NCBI RefSeq assembly: GCF_001428075.1
Contig: NZ_LMSI01000020.1
Location: 305,462 to 369,461 of the forward strand
DNA: 64,000 nucleotides
Source: Arthrobacter sp. Soil764
GTDB taxonomy: Bacteria; Actinomycetota; Actinomycetes; Actinomycetales; Micrococcaceae
Direction of reading: 5' to 3'
Below are positions 44,720-55,300 of the stretch, in pieces (the stretch's first letter is position 1; each line of letters begins with the position of its first letter). Position numbers and translations under genes: made by a program. Below the pieces are notes generated by a model. The model searched no databases. It had not been told where the DNA came from and worked only from the letters and a program-made list of their open reading frames with translations.

Positions 44720-47461
44720 GTGGCATCACTTATCGAAAAAATTCTCCGCACGGGTGACAAGAAAACACTCCGGCAGCTGAGGAACTATGCCGATTCCATC
44801 AACGCCCTCGAAGACTCGTTCAAGACCTTTACAGACGCCGAGCTGCGCGAGGAGACTGACCGTCTCCGCGAACGCCACCGGGATGGGGAAAAACTCGACG
44901 ACCTGCTTCCGGAGGCGTTTGCCGCTGTACGGGAAGCCTCTTCCCGGACACTGGGGATGCGTCACTTCGATGTTCAGCTGATGGGTGGCGCTGCCCTGCA
45001 TCTGGGGAACATCGCTGAAATGAAGACCGGTGAAGGCAAGACCCTGGTGGCGACCGCTCCCGCCTACCTGAACGCCCTCACCGGCAAGGGCGTCCACGTG
45101 GTCACCGTCAACGATTACCTGGCCGAATACCAGTCCGAACTCATGGGCCGCGTGTACCGCTTCCTCGGCCTGACCAGCGGCGTCATCCTCGCCAACCAGG
45201 ACCCCGCAGTGCGCCGCCAGCAGTACGCAGCCGACATCACGTATGGAACCAACAACGAGTTCGGGTTCGATTACCTGCGCGACAACATGGCGTGGGACCG
45301 GAACGAACTGGTCCAGCGCGGCCACAACTTCGCCATCGTCGACGAAGTGGACTCCATCCTGATCGATGAGGCGCGTACGCCGCTGATCATCTCCGGCCCT
45401 GCCCAGGGCGACACCAACCGCTGGTACAGCGAATTCGCCAAAGTGGTGCTCAGGCTGCAGCCCGAGAAGGACTACGAAGTCGACGAAAAGAAGCGCACCG
45501 TTGGCGTACTGGAGAGCGGAATCGAAAAGGTCGAGGACTACCTCGGCATCTCCAACCTGTACGAATCCGCAAACACCCCGCTGATCGGGTTCCTGAACAA
45601 CGCCATCAAGGCCAAGGAGCTGTTCAAGCGGGACAAGGACTACGTCATCCTGGACGGCGAAGTCCTGATCGTTGACGAGCACACCGGCCGCATCCTTGCC
45701 GGGCGCCGCTACAACGAAGGCATGCACCAGGCGATCGAGGCCAAGGAAGGCGTCGAGATCAAGGCGGAAAACCAGACCCTGGCCACCGTCACCCTGCAGA
45801 ACTACTTCCGCATGTACGACAAGCTTTCCGGCATGACCGGCACCGCCGAGACTGAGGCAGCCGAGTTCATGAGCACCTACAAGCTGGGCGTGGTGGCCAT
45901 CCCCACCAACCGTGATATGCAGCGGATCGACCAGCCGGACCTTGTGTTCAAGAACGAGGTTGTAAAGTTCGACGCCGTGGTGCGGGACATCGCCGAACGG
46001 CATGAAAAGGGCCAGCCCGTCCTGGTGGGTACCACCAGCGTGGAGAAGAGCGAGTACCTGTCCAAGCTGCTGGCCAAGGAAGGCATCCGGCACGAGGTCC
46101 TGAACGCCAAGAACCACGCCCGGGAAGCTGCGATTGTTGCCCAGGCCGGCCGGAAGGGCGCAGTCACCGTGGCCACCAACATGGCCGGCCGCGGCACGGA
46201 CATCATGTTGGGTGGCAACGCCGAGTTCACCGCAGTCGCCGAGCTCGCCAGGCGTGGGCTGGACCCTGAGGAGAACTCGGAAGAATACGAGGCAGCCTGG
46301 CCTGCGGCGTTTGAAGCTGCCAAGCAGTCCGTAAAGGATGAACACGAGGAAGTTCTGGACCTCGGAGGCCTCTATGTCCTGGGCACGGAACGGCACGAAT
46401 CACGCCGTATCGACAACCAGCTCCGCGGGCGTTCCGGCCGACAGGGCGACCCCGGCGAGTCCCGGTTCTACCTCTCGCTCACCGATGACCTCATGCGGCT
46501 CTTCAACTCGGGGGCTGCCGAACGGCTGATGAACAGCTCGGTTCCCGATGACGTCGCACTGGAATCCAAACTTGTCTCCCGTGCCATTGCCTCCGCACAG
46601 GGACAGGTGGAAGGCCGGAACGCCGAGCAGCGCAAGAACGTGCTGAAGTACGACGACGTCCTCAACCGCCAGCGCGAAGCGATCTACAGCGACCGCCGTC
46701 GCATCCTGGAGGGTGACGACCTGCACGAGAAGGTGCAGTTCTTCATCGAAGACACCATAACGGCACTGATCGACGCTGCAACCGTGGAAGGCAACGGCGA
46801 TGACTGGGACTTCCACCAGCTGTGGACGAACCTCAAGACCCTCTACCCGGTCAGCGTCACGCCGGAAGACATCATCGAGGAAGCCGGCGGCAAGTCCAGG
46901 GTCACGGTTGAGCTGCTGAAGGAAGAGATTCTCTCTGACGCGCGCCTGGTGTACGAGGCCCGCGAGGAGGTCATCGGTTCCGAGAGCATGCGGGAGCTCG
47001 AGCGCAGGGTGGTCCTTTCCGTCATTGGCCGCAAATGGCAGGAACACCTTTACGAAATGGACTACCTGAAGGAAGGCATCGGCCTGCGCGCCATGGCACA
47101 GCGCGATCCGCTGGTGGAGTACCAGCGCGAGGGTTTCGCCATGTTCCAGAGCATGATGGAAGCCATCCGTGAGGAAAGCGTAGGGTTCCTCTACAACCTC
47201 GAGGTGGAAGTCACCCCTGCACAGGATGTCGTAGTACAGGATGCTGCGGGCGGACACACCGAGCACGTTGACCCTCAGGTCCACGCCGCGGGCCTTGAAG
47301 CCCCGGAGAAGCCGGCGCAGCTGCAGTACACGGCTCCCAGTGAAAGCGGCGGAACCCAGACCCGGGTGGAAACCCGGGCAGGAGGCGGACGCTCCGGCAA
47401 CCCTGCCAAGGCAGCTGCCCAGGATGCGGCCAAACGCCCCGCGAAAAAGAAGAAGCGCTAG
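44720..47461 (+). CDS. secA: Preprotein translocase ATPase SecA
   Basis: 913 aa motor of the Sec pathway, pushing unfolded preproteins through SecYEG. NBD1 Walker [12 protein letters not shown] (Lys107) and [15 protein letters not shown]; preprotein cross-linking domain inserted after; NBD2 with [18 protein letters not shown] and the [17 protein letters not shown] arginine-finger region. The C-terminus is Ala/Lys-rich (ending KRPAKKKKR) and lacks the zinc-binding SecB-interaction motif. GTG 44720 has GGGAG about 10 nt upstream. It corresponds to SecA1, the housekeeping form. A perfect terminator follows. Confidence 0.98.
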   Translation: MASLIEKILRTGDKKTLRQLRNYADSINALEDSFKTFTDAELREETDRLRERHRDGEKLDDLLPEAFAAVREASSRTLGMRHFDVQLMGGAALHLGNIAEMKTGEGKTLVATAPAYLNALTGKGVHVVTVNDYLAEYQSELMGRVYRFLGLTSGVILANQDPAVRRQQYAADITYGTNNEFGFDYLRDNMAWDRNELVQRGHNFAIVDEVDSILIDEARTPLIISGPAQGDTNRWYSEFAKVVLRLQPEKDYEVDEKKRTVGVLESGIEKVEDYLGISNLYESANTPLIGFLNNAIKAKELFKRDKDYVILDGEVLIVDEHTGRILAGRRYNEGMHQAIEAKEGVEIKAENQTLATVTLQNYFRMYDKLSGMTGTAETEAAEFMSTYKLGVVAIPTNRDMQRIDQPDLVFKNEVVKFDAVVRDIAERHEKGQPVLVGTTSVEKSEYLSKLLAKEGIRHEVLNAKNHAREAAIVAQAGRKGAVTVATNMAGRGTDIMLGGNAEFTAVAELARRGLDPEENSEEYEAAWPAAFEAAKQSVKDEHEEVLDLGGLYVLGTERHESRRIDNQLRGRSGRQGDPGESRFYLSLTDDLMRLFNSGAAERLMNSSVPDDVALESKLVSRAIASAQGQVEGRNAEQRKNVLKYDDVLNRQREAIYSDRRRILEGDDLHEKVQFFIEDTITALIDAATVEGNGDDWDFHQLWTNLKTLYPVSVTPEDIIEEAGGKSRVTVELLKEEILSDARLVYEAREEVIGSESMRELERRVVLSVIGRKWQEHLYEMDYLKEGIGLRAMAQRDPLVEYQREGFAMFQSMMEAIREESVGFLYNLEVEVTPAQDVVVQDAAGGHTEHVDPQVHAAGLEAPEKPAQLQYTAPSESGGTQTRVETRAGGGRSGNPAKAAAQDAAKRPAKKKKR

Positions 47462-47492
47462 CAGAACAGCTGTAGGTAACCCGCCGGCAGCG

Positions 47493-47536
47493 GCAAACAA
47501 GGCAGGGGCGCACGCGTCCCTGCCTTGTTTGCATTT
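47493..47536 (+). terminator. Terminator of secA
   Basis: A perfect 15-bp stem (GCAAACAAGGCAGGG and its complement) with a 10-nt loop, then ATTTC. Confidence 0.85.
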
Positions 47537-47617
47537 CGCTGCCTGTCTGCATAGTGCCCGCTCCGCATCTGGCCTGCCACGGCTACTAATCCGTCCGGTC
47601 TTTTTCCAAGGGGAGCG

Positions 47618-48121
47618 TCAGCCGATGACAAGTTCGACGATCCGCCACACCTGCTTGCTGCGTTCAAGGCGGACAGCGACGGCGCGGGCCCGCACATCAT
47701 CCACCACCACGGCGCTGGCCTCATAGATTCCGTCGGCTACCTCGCAGACACGTACGGAGCGGACTGTTGAATTCCTATGCAGCCTGGCCAGTGAGGGATT
47801 GCCGGTCCTGGTGAGTTCGCGCCTGATCAGGGCCGCCCGGTGCTGCAGCGATGCAAGGCAGCGCGGATCCAGGCGCCGCGCCAACTGGTGGATGGGACGT
47901 ATTCCGGCCAGGACTTCCATGGATGCCTGGACCGTCCCCCGGATAATGGCCCTCACTTCCGCGGCTTCACTCACGGGCCGGAGGGATGGCGGGTTTGCCC
48001 CGTGAGGCTGGGCCGCAGGGGGTGCCGCCGGTACTGGCCGGGGCTTGATGGGGCTGCTCTTTGCTTGCCTGGCCTTTGCGGCCAGCCCTTCAAAGGCGCG
48101 GACGGGTGTCACTGCTGTCAT
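47618..48121 (-). CDS. Rv3235 family protein
   Basis: 167 aa. A Pro/Ala/Lys-rich N-terminus is followed by the conserved region: VRAIIRGTVQASMEVLAGIR, RRLDPRCLASLQHRAALIRR, and SVRVCEVADGIYEASAVVVD ending in a basic strand (RSKQVWRIVELVIG). No membrane segment. It resembles Rv3235 of M. tuberculosis, which also lies near secA1; the function is unknown. ATG 48121 is chosen because GGGGGAA lies 6 nt upstream; the frame is open further and would there encode a Ser-Asn-Gln repeat from a 9-bp tandem DNA repeat. Confidence 0.8.
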   Translation of the reverse strand: MTAVTPVRAFEGLAAKARQAKSSPIKPRPVPAAPPAAQPHGANPPSLRPVSEAAEVRAIIRGTVQASMEVLAGIRPIHQLARRLDPRCLASLQHRAALIRRELTRTGNPSLARLHRNSTVRSVRVCEVADGIYEASAVVVDDVRARAVAVRLERSKQVWRIVELVIG

Positions 48122-48182
48122 GGTGTTCCCCCTGGTTGGATTCGCTTGTAACTCGGCCGGCCGTTGCTTCGACTGACTTTTG

Positions 48183-48218
48183 TTGGATTGGTTGGATTGG
48201 TTCGATTGGTTCGATTGC
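48183..48218 (-). repeat. Four tandem copies of a 9-bp repeat
   Basis: TTGGATTGG, TTGGATTGG, TTCGATTGG, TTCGATTGC on the plus strand, 62-97 bases before the Rv3235-like start in its leader or promoter region. Confidence 0.85.
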
Positions 48219-48328
48219 TTTGGCGGGTGCCGGGGCCTCGCCGGCCGGGCAGGGTGGGCGATGTCAGGTGGCATCGGCTGCTGGTCCGGCCTTCGGAGCG
48301 GCTGCTGGCCGGCGGGGAGGGGCAGCGG

Positions 48329-49237
48329 CTACGGAACTGCCGGCGCGTGGAGTATCTGGCCCGGCAGCAGGACGTCCGGGCTCCCGCCGATCACTGCACG
48401 GTTCGCTGCATACCACCGTGGCCATTCAAGGGCGACGTCGACGTCCGATGCCTCCGGTCCCAGATGGGCACCGACGATGTCCCACAGGGTGTCGCCCGCG
48501 AGTACGGTCACTTCTATCGTCTGGCCGCCCCTGTCGATGGCTGCGGTGTCACTGCGACCCAACCTGGGGCCGGCCGCGGTCCTGGCATCCGGTGCGGCCA
48601 GCAGGCCCGGTTCCACCACTGGGGGAGCCGGCTGCCATCCGGGGCTGGGCCCGGTAAGGGCTGGTGGGGTGCCCGGTTCCCACCCCGGCGAAAGGCCTAC
48701 GCTGCCTGCTGGCGGTACTTCATGCGGAAGTCGCTGGTTTTGGACCTGTTCGCCACCGGGGCTGTTTCTGGCGGTGGGCTGCGGAACATTGGGGCGGGCA
48801 ACCGCGCTTGACGGGGCGGAGGACGCCGTTTGTGCCTGTGTTGGTGTCCACTCGGGCCCAGGCGTGCTTATTACCCCCGCATTGGCGGCGACACCTGTCA
48901 CGAGGTGCAGTGAGAGTGCGGCAACCACTGCCCGCTGCATAAAAGCCGGTGAAAGGCTTCGCGCGGCCGCCGCGGCCCGGCGTCGTCCCAGGCGCTCCAA
49001 CAAAACGGAAGCAGAGGCACTCAGGATTGAGACAGCCCACCAGAGCAGAAGGGCAATGCCTGCAACGGCTGTTGCCCCGCCCAGGAGGACATCCACCGAT
49101 CCGCCTTGGTGCCGCGCACTGGATTGCTGCCACTGGGACAGCAGGCCCGCCGCGAAGACGCAGAGCAGGATGCCGAGCATCAGCAGGGCCAGCGCCATAC
49201 CTGCATCCCACCACCTGATCTTGGCCGAACGAGCCAT
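48329..49237 (-). CDS. LysM-domain membrane protein
   Basis: 302 aa. Three hydrophobic segments (about 9-36, 48-75, 100-122), a Pro/Ser/Thr-rich spacer, and a C-terminal LysM-like domain (VTVLAGDTLWDIVGAHLGPE and later ANRAVIGGSPDVLLPGQILH) that should bind peptidoglycan outside the membrane. AAAGGGG lies 6 nt before the ATG. It is upstream of the Rv3235-like gene on the same strand. The architecture recalls actinobacterial BTAD/LysM regulators but no other domain is present. Function unknown. Confidence 0.82.
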   Translation of the reverse strand: MARSAKIRWWDAGMALALLMLGILLCVFAAGLLSQWQQSSARHQGGSVDVLLGGATAVAGIALLLWWAVSILSASASVLLERLGRRRAAAAARSLSPAFMQRAVVAALSLHLVTGVAANAGVISTPGPEWTPTQAQTASSAPSSAVARPNVPQPTARNSPGGEQVQNQRLPHEVPPAGSVGLSPGWEPGTPPALTGPSPGWQPAPPVVEPGLLAAPDARTAAGPRLGRSDTAAIDRGGQTIEVTVLAGDTLWDIVGAHLGPEASDVDVALEWPRWYAANRAVIGGSPDVLLPGQILHAPAVP

Positions 49238-49252
49238 TACTACCCCTTTGAC

Positions 49253-49272
49253 GTCGTTTGATGTTGTTTGAT
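49253..49272 (-). repeat. Two tandem 10-bp repeats before the LysM gene
   Basis: GTCGTTTGAT and GTTGTTTGAT, 9 of 10 identical, about 15-35 nt upstream of the LysM-protein start codon, in its leader. Confidence 0.6.
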
Positions 49273-49340
49273 AACGCTTGCATCAGTCTGAACCGCTTCC
49301 AAGGGATTTGTCCATACGCTGGAATGAAAAAGAATGCGCA

Positions 49341-49369
49341 TTGACGGGCGTGGCCAAGAACCCTACTCT
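49341..49369 (+). promoter_or_regulatory. Strong promoter with leaderless start
   Basis: TTGACG, a 17-nt spacer, TACTCT, then 6 nt (GGCGGA) and ATG 49376. Here both -35 and -10 are good, which makes the leaderless reading firmer than elsewhere in the window. Confidence 0.75.
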
Positions 49370-49375
49370 GGCGGA

Positions 49376-49954
49376 ATGCGCTGGGATGCACTCTTCAATG
49401 ACATGGAAAGCCAGCTTGCGGAGGCAGACCGGCTGGCGCTCGAGACCGAGGTCAACGAGCGGACGCGGGTTGAGATGGTGAGCCTGCCCCTTGAGGACAG
49501 GCTGCGCGCGGCGGTGGGTTGCCGGATCAGCGTCCAGCTCAGCTGCGGCGATATGGTGCGTGGTGAACTGACGCATGCGGGAGCGGATGCGCTGGTACTG
49601 GATGACGATCAGAACCAGGTGCTCATTCCGTATGCGGCCGCAATGCGCTACGTGGGCCTGGGCAGGCAGGCGCGGGCCGAGAACTCACAGGTGCGTCGCT
49701 CAATAGGCCTCGCGCACGCCCTGCGGGGCCTGGCCCGCGACCGGGCGGAGGTCTCGGTAACGATCTGTGGCGCTGCCGGATCCGTGCGGCTGGCCGGCGT
49801 CATTGACCGGGTGGGCAGGGACTACATCGACTTGGCCGCGGTGGTTCCCGGCGAGCCGCGGCGGAACCGCAGCGTGGCCCAGGTTTCAGCCATACCCTTC
49901 ACGGCGCTGTCAATGATCAGGTCCCAGAAAACCGATGCGGGCCAGATGGGTTAG
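49376..49954 (+). CDS. Conserved protein of unknown function (possible Sm-like barrel)
   Basis: 192 aa, no signal or membrane segment. The first 45 residues are helical and acidic (WDALFNDMESQLAEADRLAL). Residues about 45-95 look like a small beta-barrel (DRLRAAVGCRISVQL, MVRGELTHAGADALVLDDDQ), reminiscent of Sm-like or SH3-like folds that bind nucleic acid, and a second similar half follows near 130-185 (SVRLAGVIDRVGRDYIDLAA). This fold is my guess. ATG 49376 is chosen because it lies 6 nt after the -10 of a good promoter; no Shine-Dalgarno is present. Its 3' end overlaps the convergent bldC by 4 nt. Confidence 0.7.
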   Translation: MRWDALFNDMESQLAEADRLALETEVNERTRVEMVSLPLEDRLRAAVGCRISVQLSCGDMVRGELTHAGADALVLDDDQNQVLIPYAAAMRYVGLGRQARAENSQVRRSIGLAHALRGLARDRAEVSVTICGAAGSVRLAGVIDRVGRDYIDLAAVVPGEPRRNRSVAQVSAIPFTALSMIRSQKTDAGQMG

Positions 49955-50166
49955 ACGCTTTTGGAGCGCGACTCCTGGATCATGCGGCTGGCCTCGGCGT
50001 AGCGCTCCTCGATGTACTGCTCCAACATCTTCTCTTCGACCCGCCATTGCCCGCGCCCGCCCACCTGGATGGCCTTCAGTTCACCACTGCGAACCAGGGC
50101 ATAGGCGGCAGGGGAGTTGATCTGGAGCTGTTCCGCGACGTCCGCGAGTGTGAGGAACCTGGGCAT
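49951..50166 (-). CDS. bldC: BldC-family developmental regulator (MerR-like HTH)
   Basis: 71 aa, a single winged-helix of the MerR/excisionase type: LTLADVAEQLQINSPAAYAL, GELKAIQVGGRGQWRVEEKM, EQYIEERYAEA. Length and sequence match Streptomyces BldC, a DNA-binding protein that coats target promoters and times development there. Its role in a non-sporulating relative is unknown. No Shine-Dalgarno stands out. It converges on the preceding gene with a 4-nt overlap. Confidence 0.93.
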   Translation of the reverse strand: MPRFLTLADVAEQLQINSPAAYALVRSGELKAIQVGGRGQWRVEEKMLEQYIEERYAEASRMIQESRSKSV

Positions 50167-50319
50167 GCATTCATTTTGCCATCAAGTGGTTCAGTTTGTT
50201 GCTCTTATCCACAGATTGACGGCATTTAAACAAATGACTTTTGTTCCCCGGGGCTTGCAGTAACAATGAGGAAGTCCGGCCGGCGTGGGCAGGTCCGGTG
50301 TACCCAGGGGGAGAACGGT

Positions 50320-50961
50320 ATGGTTCCTGATTCAAGTGCCACTGCAGCACGGCTAAAGCGTCCATCGTGGAAGGACCCCCGGCTGCTGGTGGGAGTGCTC
50401 CTGGTCCTGGTATCGGTTGCCGGAGTCATCTTCCTTGTGGGCAGTGCAGACCGGACCACAGAGGTGTTCGCCGCGCGCGACGGTATTGGAGTGGGCGAGC
50501 GCCTGACGCCAGAGAATGTTGTCCGTGCCAAGGTCCGGCTGGGCGACACTGAACAGCAGTACATCACCGCCGAGGCCGGCTTGCCCCAGGACGTTGTCGC
50601 CGTGCAAAGGATTGGGAAGGACCAACTGGTCCCCAGGGCAAGCCTTGGGCAGGTGGATCGGCTGGACCGGAAGCCTGTAGCCCTCAACCTCGAGCAGACT
50701 TTGCCCTCACAGGCAGTTGCCGGTGCCCGGGTTGATGTCTGGGTGGCACAGCCGGATGCGAAGAATGGATTCAGCGAGCCCAGGTTGATCCTTCCCGGGG
50801 CGGAAATTGCGGAGGTCACCACCGGATCCACAGCCCTTGGATCGTCGAAGACCATCGTGTTGATGGTGCTGGTGGAGGACAAGCAGATGCCTGCTTTGCT
50901 CGGCGCGCAGGCAAACGAGGCGAAAATATCCGTGGTGTGGAACCCGGGTGGCGCCCGATGA
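50320..50961 (+). CDS. SAF-domain membrane protein (CpaB/RcpC-like)
   Basis: 213 aa. One N-terminal membrane segment (about 24-44) is followed by an SAF domain (TTEVFAARDGIGVGERLTPE, then VRAKVRLGDTEQQYI) and a CpaB-like C-terminal part. CpaB/RcpC proteins sit in the envelope around Flp/Tad pilus machines. ATG 50320 has AGGGGGAG upstream; 18 codons of open frame before it are ignored. The ATPase gene overlaps its end (ATGA). No pilin, secretin, TadA or TadB genes are in the window. Confidence 0.8.
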   Translation: MVPDSSATAARLKRPSWKDPRLLVGVLLVLVSVAGVIFLVGSADRTTEVFAARDGIGVGERLTPENVVRAKVRLGDTEQQYITAEAGLPQDVVAVQRIGKDQLVPRASLGQVDRLDRKPVALNLEQTLPSQAVAGARVDVWVAQPDAKNGFSEPRLILPGAEIAEVTTGSTALGSSKTIVLMVLVEDKQMPALLGAQANEAKISVVWNPGGAR

Positions 50962-52262
50962 GCATCCCCGTTGTCACCGTAGGCCAGAGCCGTGAGGACC
51001 TGGTAGGTGGCCTTGAACGACTCCACGGCCCGGTCACCGTGGTTCGACGGTGTGCGGAACTTCCCGAGCTGCTTGCCGCCTGCCAGAGTGGGCTGGCAAG
51101 GGCAGCTGTCGTGGCCGAGGGGTCCGAGGGGCTGAGCGCTTCCCTGGTCGACCGTTTGGGAGCTGTTGGCGTGGCAATCGTCGCCCTGACTGATAATGCG
51201 GAGGAGGCAGCCCGGCTCCACAGGATCGGTGTCGTCCCGGCGCTGACAGGGGTTGAGTCGGCTGAGCTTTCGGACAGGATCGCCGACGCCGTCGCCCAGT
51301 TGACGGGCAGGCTTCGTCCGGCCAGCCTCAGCTCGCCGGCCGATACCGGGGCTGCGCTGGCAACAGATCCCGTTGTGCCTGAACTGGATACGGAGGGGTC
51401 CGGAGCCGGGGAGCTGATCGTTGTCTGGGGTCCCGCCGGATCCCCGGGACGGACAACCGTTGCGGTGAACATTGCCGGTGAGATGGCAGCTGACGGCCGG
51501 GGGGTCCTGTTGGTCGACGCCGACACGTACGGCGCCAGTGTGGCGGCAGTGTTGGGTCTCCTGGACGAGTCAGCAGGGCTTGCCCAGGCGTGCAGGCTTG
51601 CTGACCAGGGGCTGCTGGACGCGGACGCTCTGCGTAAGGTGGCCGCCACGGTCGCCACCACAGCCGGGACATTCCGGGTGCTGACTGGCATAACCCGCGC
51701 CGATCGGTGGACTGAGCTCCGTGCGCCTGCCTTGGCGCTGGTGCTTGAGCGGGCGCGGCAGATCGCGGACGTTGTGGTGGTGGATGCCGGCTTTTGTCTT
51801 GAGGCGGATGAGGAACTGAGCTTTGACACCATGGCGCCGCGGCGGAATGCGGCCACATTGCGCCCGCTGGAACTGGCTGACACCGTCTATGCCGTGGGAG
51901 CTGCTGATCCTGTGGGCGTACCGCGGATGGTCCGTGCACTTGCCGAACTGGAAGGAGTGGTCCCGCAGGCGTCGCCCACCGTCATCATGAACAAGGTGCG
52001 TTCCTCCTCGGTTGGAAGGGAGCCGGAGCGTCAACTGCGGGATGCCTGGGAAAGGTATGGCCCCGCCTCCGGACTTAAGGCGTTCCTGCCGTACGACCCC
52101 GCAGCCGCAGACGCAGCCCTCCTGGCAGGATCATTGCTGCTCGAAGCGTCCCCCGGCTCGACCCTTCGGCATGCCATCCGGGAGCTCGTTTGTGCACCCG
52201 ACCAGCGAAAAGGGAAATCATCTGTATTTTCTTCCACACCGAGGCGAAGAGCAAAGGACTAG
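50958..52262 (+). CDS. CpaE/MinD-like ATPase with altered P-loop
   Basis: 434 aa. An N-terminal receiver-like alpha/beta region (about 1-120), a linker and a ParA/MinD/CpaE-type domain (from about 150). The P-loop reads GPAGSPGRTT with Arg165 where the family has the nucleotide-binding Lys; Walker A' LLVDADTYGAS and Walker B VVVVDAGF are present. It may bind nucleotide weakly or act as a structural partner. It is translationally coupled to the SAF protein. No other Tad genes are near. The C-terminus ends in a basic tail. Confidence 0.82.
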   Translation: MSIPVVTVGQSREDLVGGLERLHGPVTVVRRCAELPELLAACQSGLARAAVVAEGSEGLSASLVDRLGAVGVAIVALTDNAEEAARLHRIGVVPALTGVESAELSDRIADAVAQLTGRLRPASLSSPADTGAALATDPVVPELDTEGSGAGELIVVWGPAGSPGRTTVAVNIAGEMAADGRGVLLVDADTYGASVAAVLGLLDESAGLAQACRLADQGLLDADALRKVAATVATTAGTFRVLTGITRADRWTELRAPALALVLERARQIADVVVVDAGFCLEADEELSFDTMAPRRNAATLRPLELADTVYAVGAADPVGVPRMVRALAELEGVVPQASPTVIMNKVRSSSVGREPERQLRDAWERYGPASGLKAFLPYDPAAADAALLAGSLLLEASPGSTLRHAIRELVCAPDQRKGKSSVFSSTPRRRAKD

Positions 52263-52317
52263 GCTCGCCATAAGAGCTGCAAAGGTGCGGCGAATATCTC
52301 TGATGGAGGCGTTGTTG

Positions 52318-55300
52318 ATGTCGTCTGGATCCAGTGTGGAGGACCAGCCCCTTTCCATTGAAGGCCTTGAAGGTTTCATGGGGGACTACTACCAGCACCT
52401 GGCTGAGGAGGATGCCCGGAGCTACTCCCGGGACGTATTGGAGTCCCGGGCCGGTGAGCACAGGCGGACAGCGTCCGTCCGGCAGCCCGGGCAGGCAAAG
52501 ATCTCGATCGTCGATGAAGAGGACAGCAGCGTCATTTTCGTCGTCACCGACGACATGCCGTTCCTCGTCGACTCCGTGAATGCAGAACTTGTCCGGCAGC
52601 ACGCGGCCATTAAGCTTGTGGTGCACCCTCTTTTCGTAGCAACCCGGAACCGGGAAACAGGCGAACTGGTCAAGGTCAACAGGGTCCCCGCGCACTTGGG
52701 CATCTCAAGCGGCGACACAGCGGCAATGCCAAACCTTTCCCATCTCATTGCCCAGGGCGAAAACGCCTCGCACATGGAGTCGTGGATCGCCGTCGAAATC
52801 CAACGCGTCCCGGACGACGTCAAAGCGTCGCTGCTTGAGGGACTTACCCGCGTCCTGAAAGACGTGCGGGCAGCCGTCGAGGACTGGCCCAAGATGCGCC
52901 AAAAGGCCCGCGAAATTGCGGAAAGCCTGGACCAGGTGGCCCATCCGGCGCAGATTGCCGAACTGCGGCAGGCCAAGGACCTGCTGCGGTGGCTCGACGA
53001 CGGGAACTTCACGTTCCTGGGCTACCGCGAATACGACCTGCTCAACGTTGACGGTGAAGACGTCCTCGAACTGCGTGAAGACAGCGGCCTCGGGCTTTTG
53101 CGCGCCGCCGCCGACTCCCCCCACATCCAGCACCTCACCGACACCGGCCGGAAAAAGGCGCGGGAAAAGCGCGCCCTTGTCATCACCAAGGCCAACTCAC
53201 GGTCCACGGTGCACCGCTCGGCCTACCTGGACTACATCGGCGTCAAAAGCTTCGACGCCGCGGGTAATGTCAATGGCGAGCGCCGCTTCATTGGACTCTT
53301 TGCCACCAGTGCCTATGCCGGCTCCGTCCTGGATATTCCCATCGTCCGCGAGAAGGTGGACGCCGTGCTGCAGAGCGCAGGGTTTCCGCCGGACTCGCAC
53401 TCGGGCAAGGATCTCCTGGGAATCCTGGAAACCTACCCCCGTGACGAGCTCTTCCAGATCGAAATTCCCGACCTCGCCGCCACCGCGCTGGGAATCCAGA
53501 AGCTGCAGGAACGGCGGCGCACGCGCCTGTTCCTGAGGCCGGACATCTACGGCCGGTTCATGTCCGCCGTCGTCTACCTGCCCCGCGACCGCTACACCAC
53601 CAACGTCAGGCTGCGGATCGAACAGGAACTGAGGGAAACGTTCCAGGCGGTCTCAATCGACTACGAAGCCCGCATGACGGAGTCGGCGCTCGCCCGGCTG
53701 TTCTTCCGCATCCGGCTGCCTAAGGACGCCGACGTCAGCCATGTCAACACCGACGAGCTGGAAAAGCGGCTGGTCCGGGCCGCACGGTCATGGAGTGAGG
53801 GTATTGCCCAAGTCCTCCGGGAAGGGCGGGATCCCGCCGAAACAAAGGAACTGGCCGCTACCTGGGCCGAGGCGTTCCCTGCCAGCTACCGGGTGGACTA
53901 CGAAGTAGAGGACGCGCTTGAGGATATAGCGCGTTTTGAAAAGTACGGGGCGGCCGCCGAGCGGAAGTCCGGGGAGCGGCAGGACCGTCCCGGTGTGCAC
54001 GTGTACCTTCCGGAAGGCGCCGGCGCTACCCTCGAGGAGGATGCCCGGGTCAAGCTCTACATGCTGGAGCCCAAGAGCCTGAGCCAGATTTTGCCGTATT
54101 TCCACAACCTCGGACTCGAGGTCCTGGATGAACGGCCCTTTGAAATCGAAACAGCAGACCGCCGCGACTTCTTCCTTTACGATCTTGGACTGAAGTACCC
54201 GGCCGGGGTGGACCCCGTCTCCACGGGAGAGCTCCTTGCCGAATCCTTCGGCGCGGCTGTCACGGGCGCTGCAGAATCGGACAGCTTTGACCGGCTGGTG
54301 CTGAGGGAGGGCCTGCAGTGGCGGCAGATCACTGTCCTGCGAGCCTACGCGCGCTACATGCGCCAGATGGGCAACAGCAGCTCGTTCGGCTTCATGGCGG
54401 ACACGCTCCTTGCAAACGCCGACGTGACACGAGGTCTCACGGCACTCTTTGCCGCCCGCTTTGATCCGGCCCTGAGCGATGAAGACCGGTCCGAGGCCCA
54501 GGAGTCCGTGCGTCAGGAGCTGGCAGTGTCCATCGAGAAGGTGGCAACGCTGGATGCCGACCGCGTGCTGCGCACTTTCGTCAACCTCATTGAGGCCACC
54601 CTTCGCACCAACTTCTACCAGGACAAGTCGCACCTGAGCTTCAAGCTGAACCCCGCGCAGATCGAAGGCCTTCCCTTCCCGCGGCCCATGTTCGAAATCT
54701 GGGTCTACTCCCCGCGCGTTGAGGGTGTGCACCTCCGGTTCGGCAAGGTGGCCCGTGGCGGGCTGCGCTGGTCCGACCGGCGGGAGGATTTCCGGACAGA
54801 GGTCCTGGGCCTGGTAAAGGCGCAGACGGTCAAGAACGCCGTCATCGTGCCCACCGGCGCCAAGGGCGGGTTCTTCGCCAAGCAGCTTCCCGATCCCACC
54901 ATGGACCGCGCGGCCTGGATGGCTGAAGGCGTGGAAAGTTACAAGACATTCATTCGCGGACTGCTGGACCTTACTGACAACCTCCTCACTGAAGGCGACG
55001 GCGAGCGGCTCGTGCCGCCGTCGAACGTTGTCAGGCATGACGACGACGACTCCTACCTTGTGGTCGCGGCGGACAAGGGAACGGCTACTTTTTCCGACAT
55101 TGCCAACGGCATCTCCGCGGAGTACGGCTTCTGGCTTGGCGACGCCTTCGCCTCCGGCGGCTCCGTGGGTTACGACCACAAGGCCATGGGCATCACGGCA
55201 CGCGGAGCCTGGGAATCCGTCAAACGCCACTTCAGTGAACTGGACCTGGATACCCAGACCGAGCCGTTCACCGTGGTGGGCGTGGGGGACATGTCCGGCG

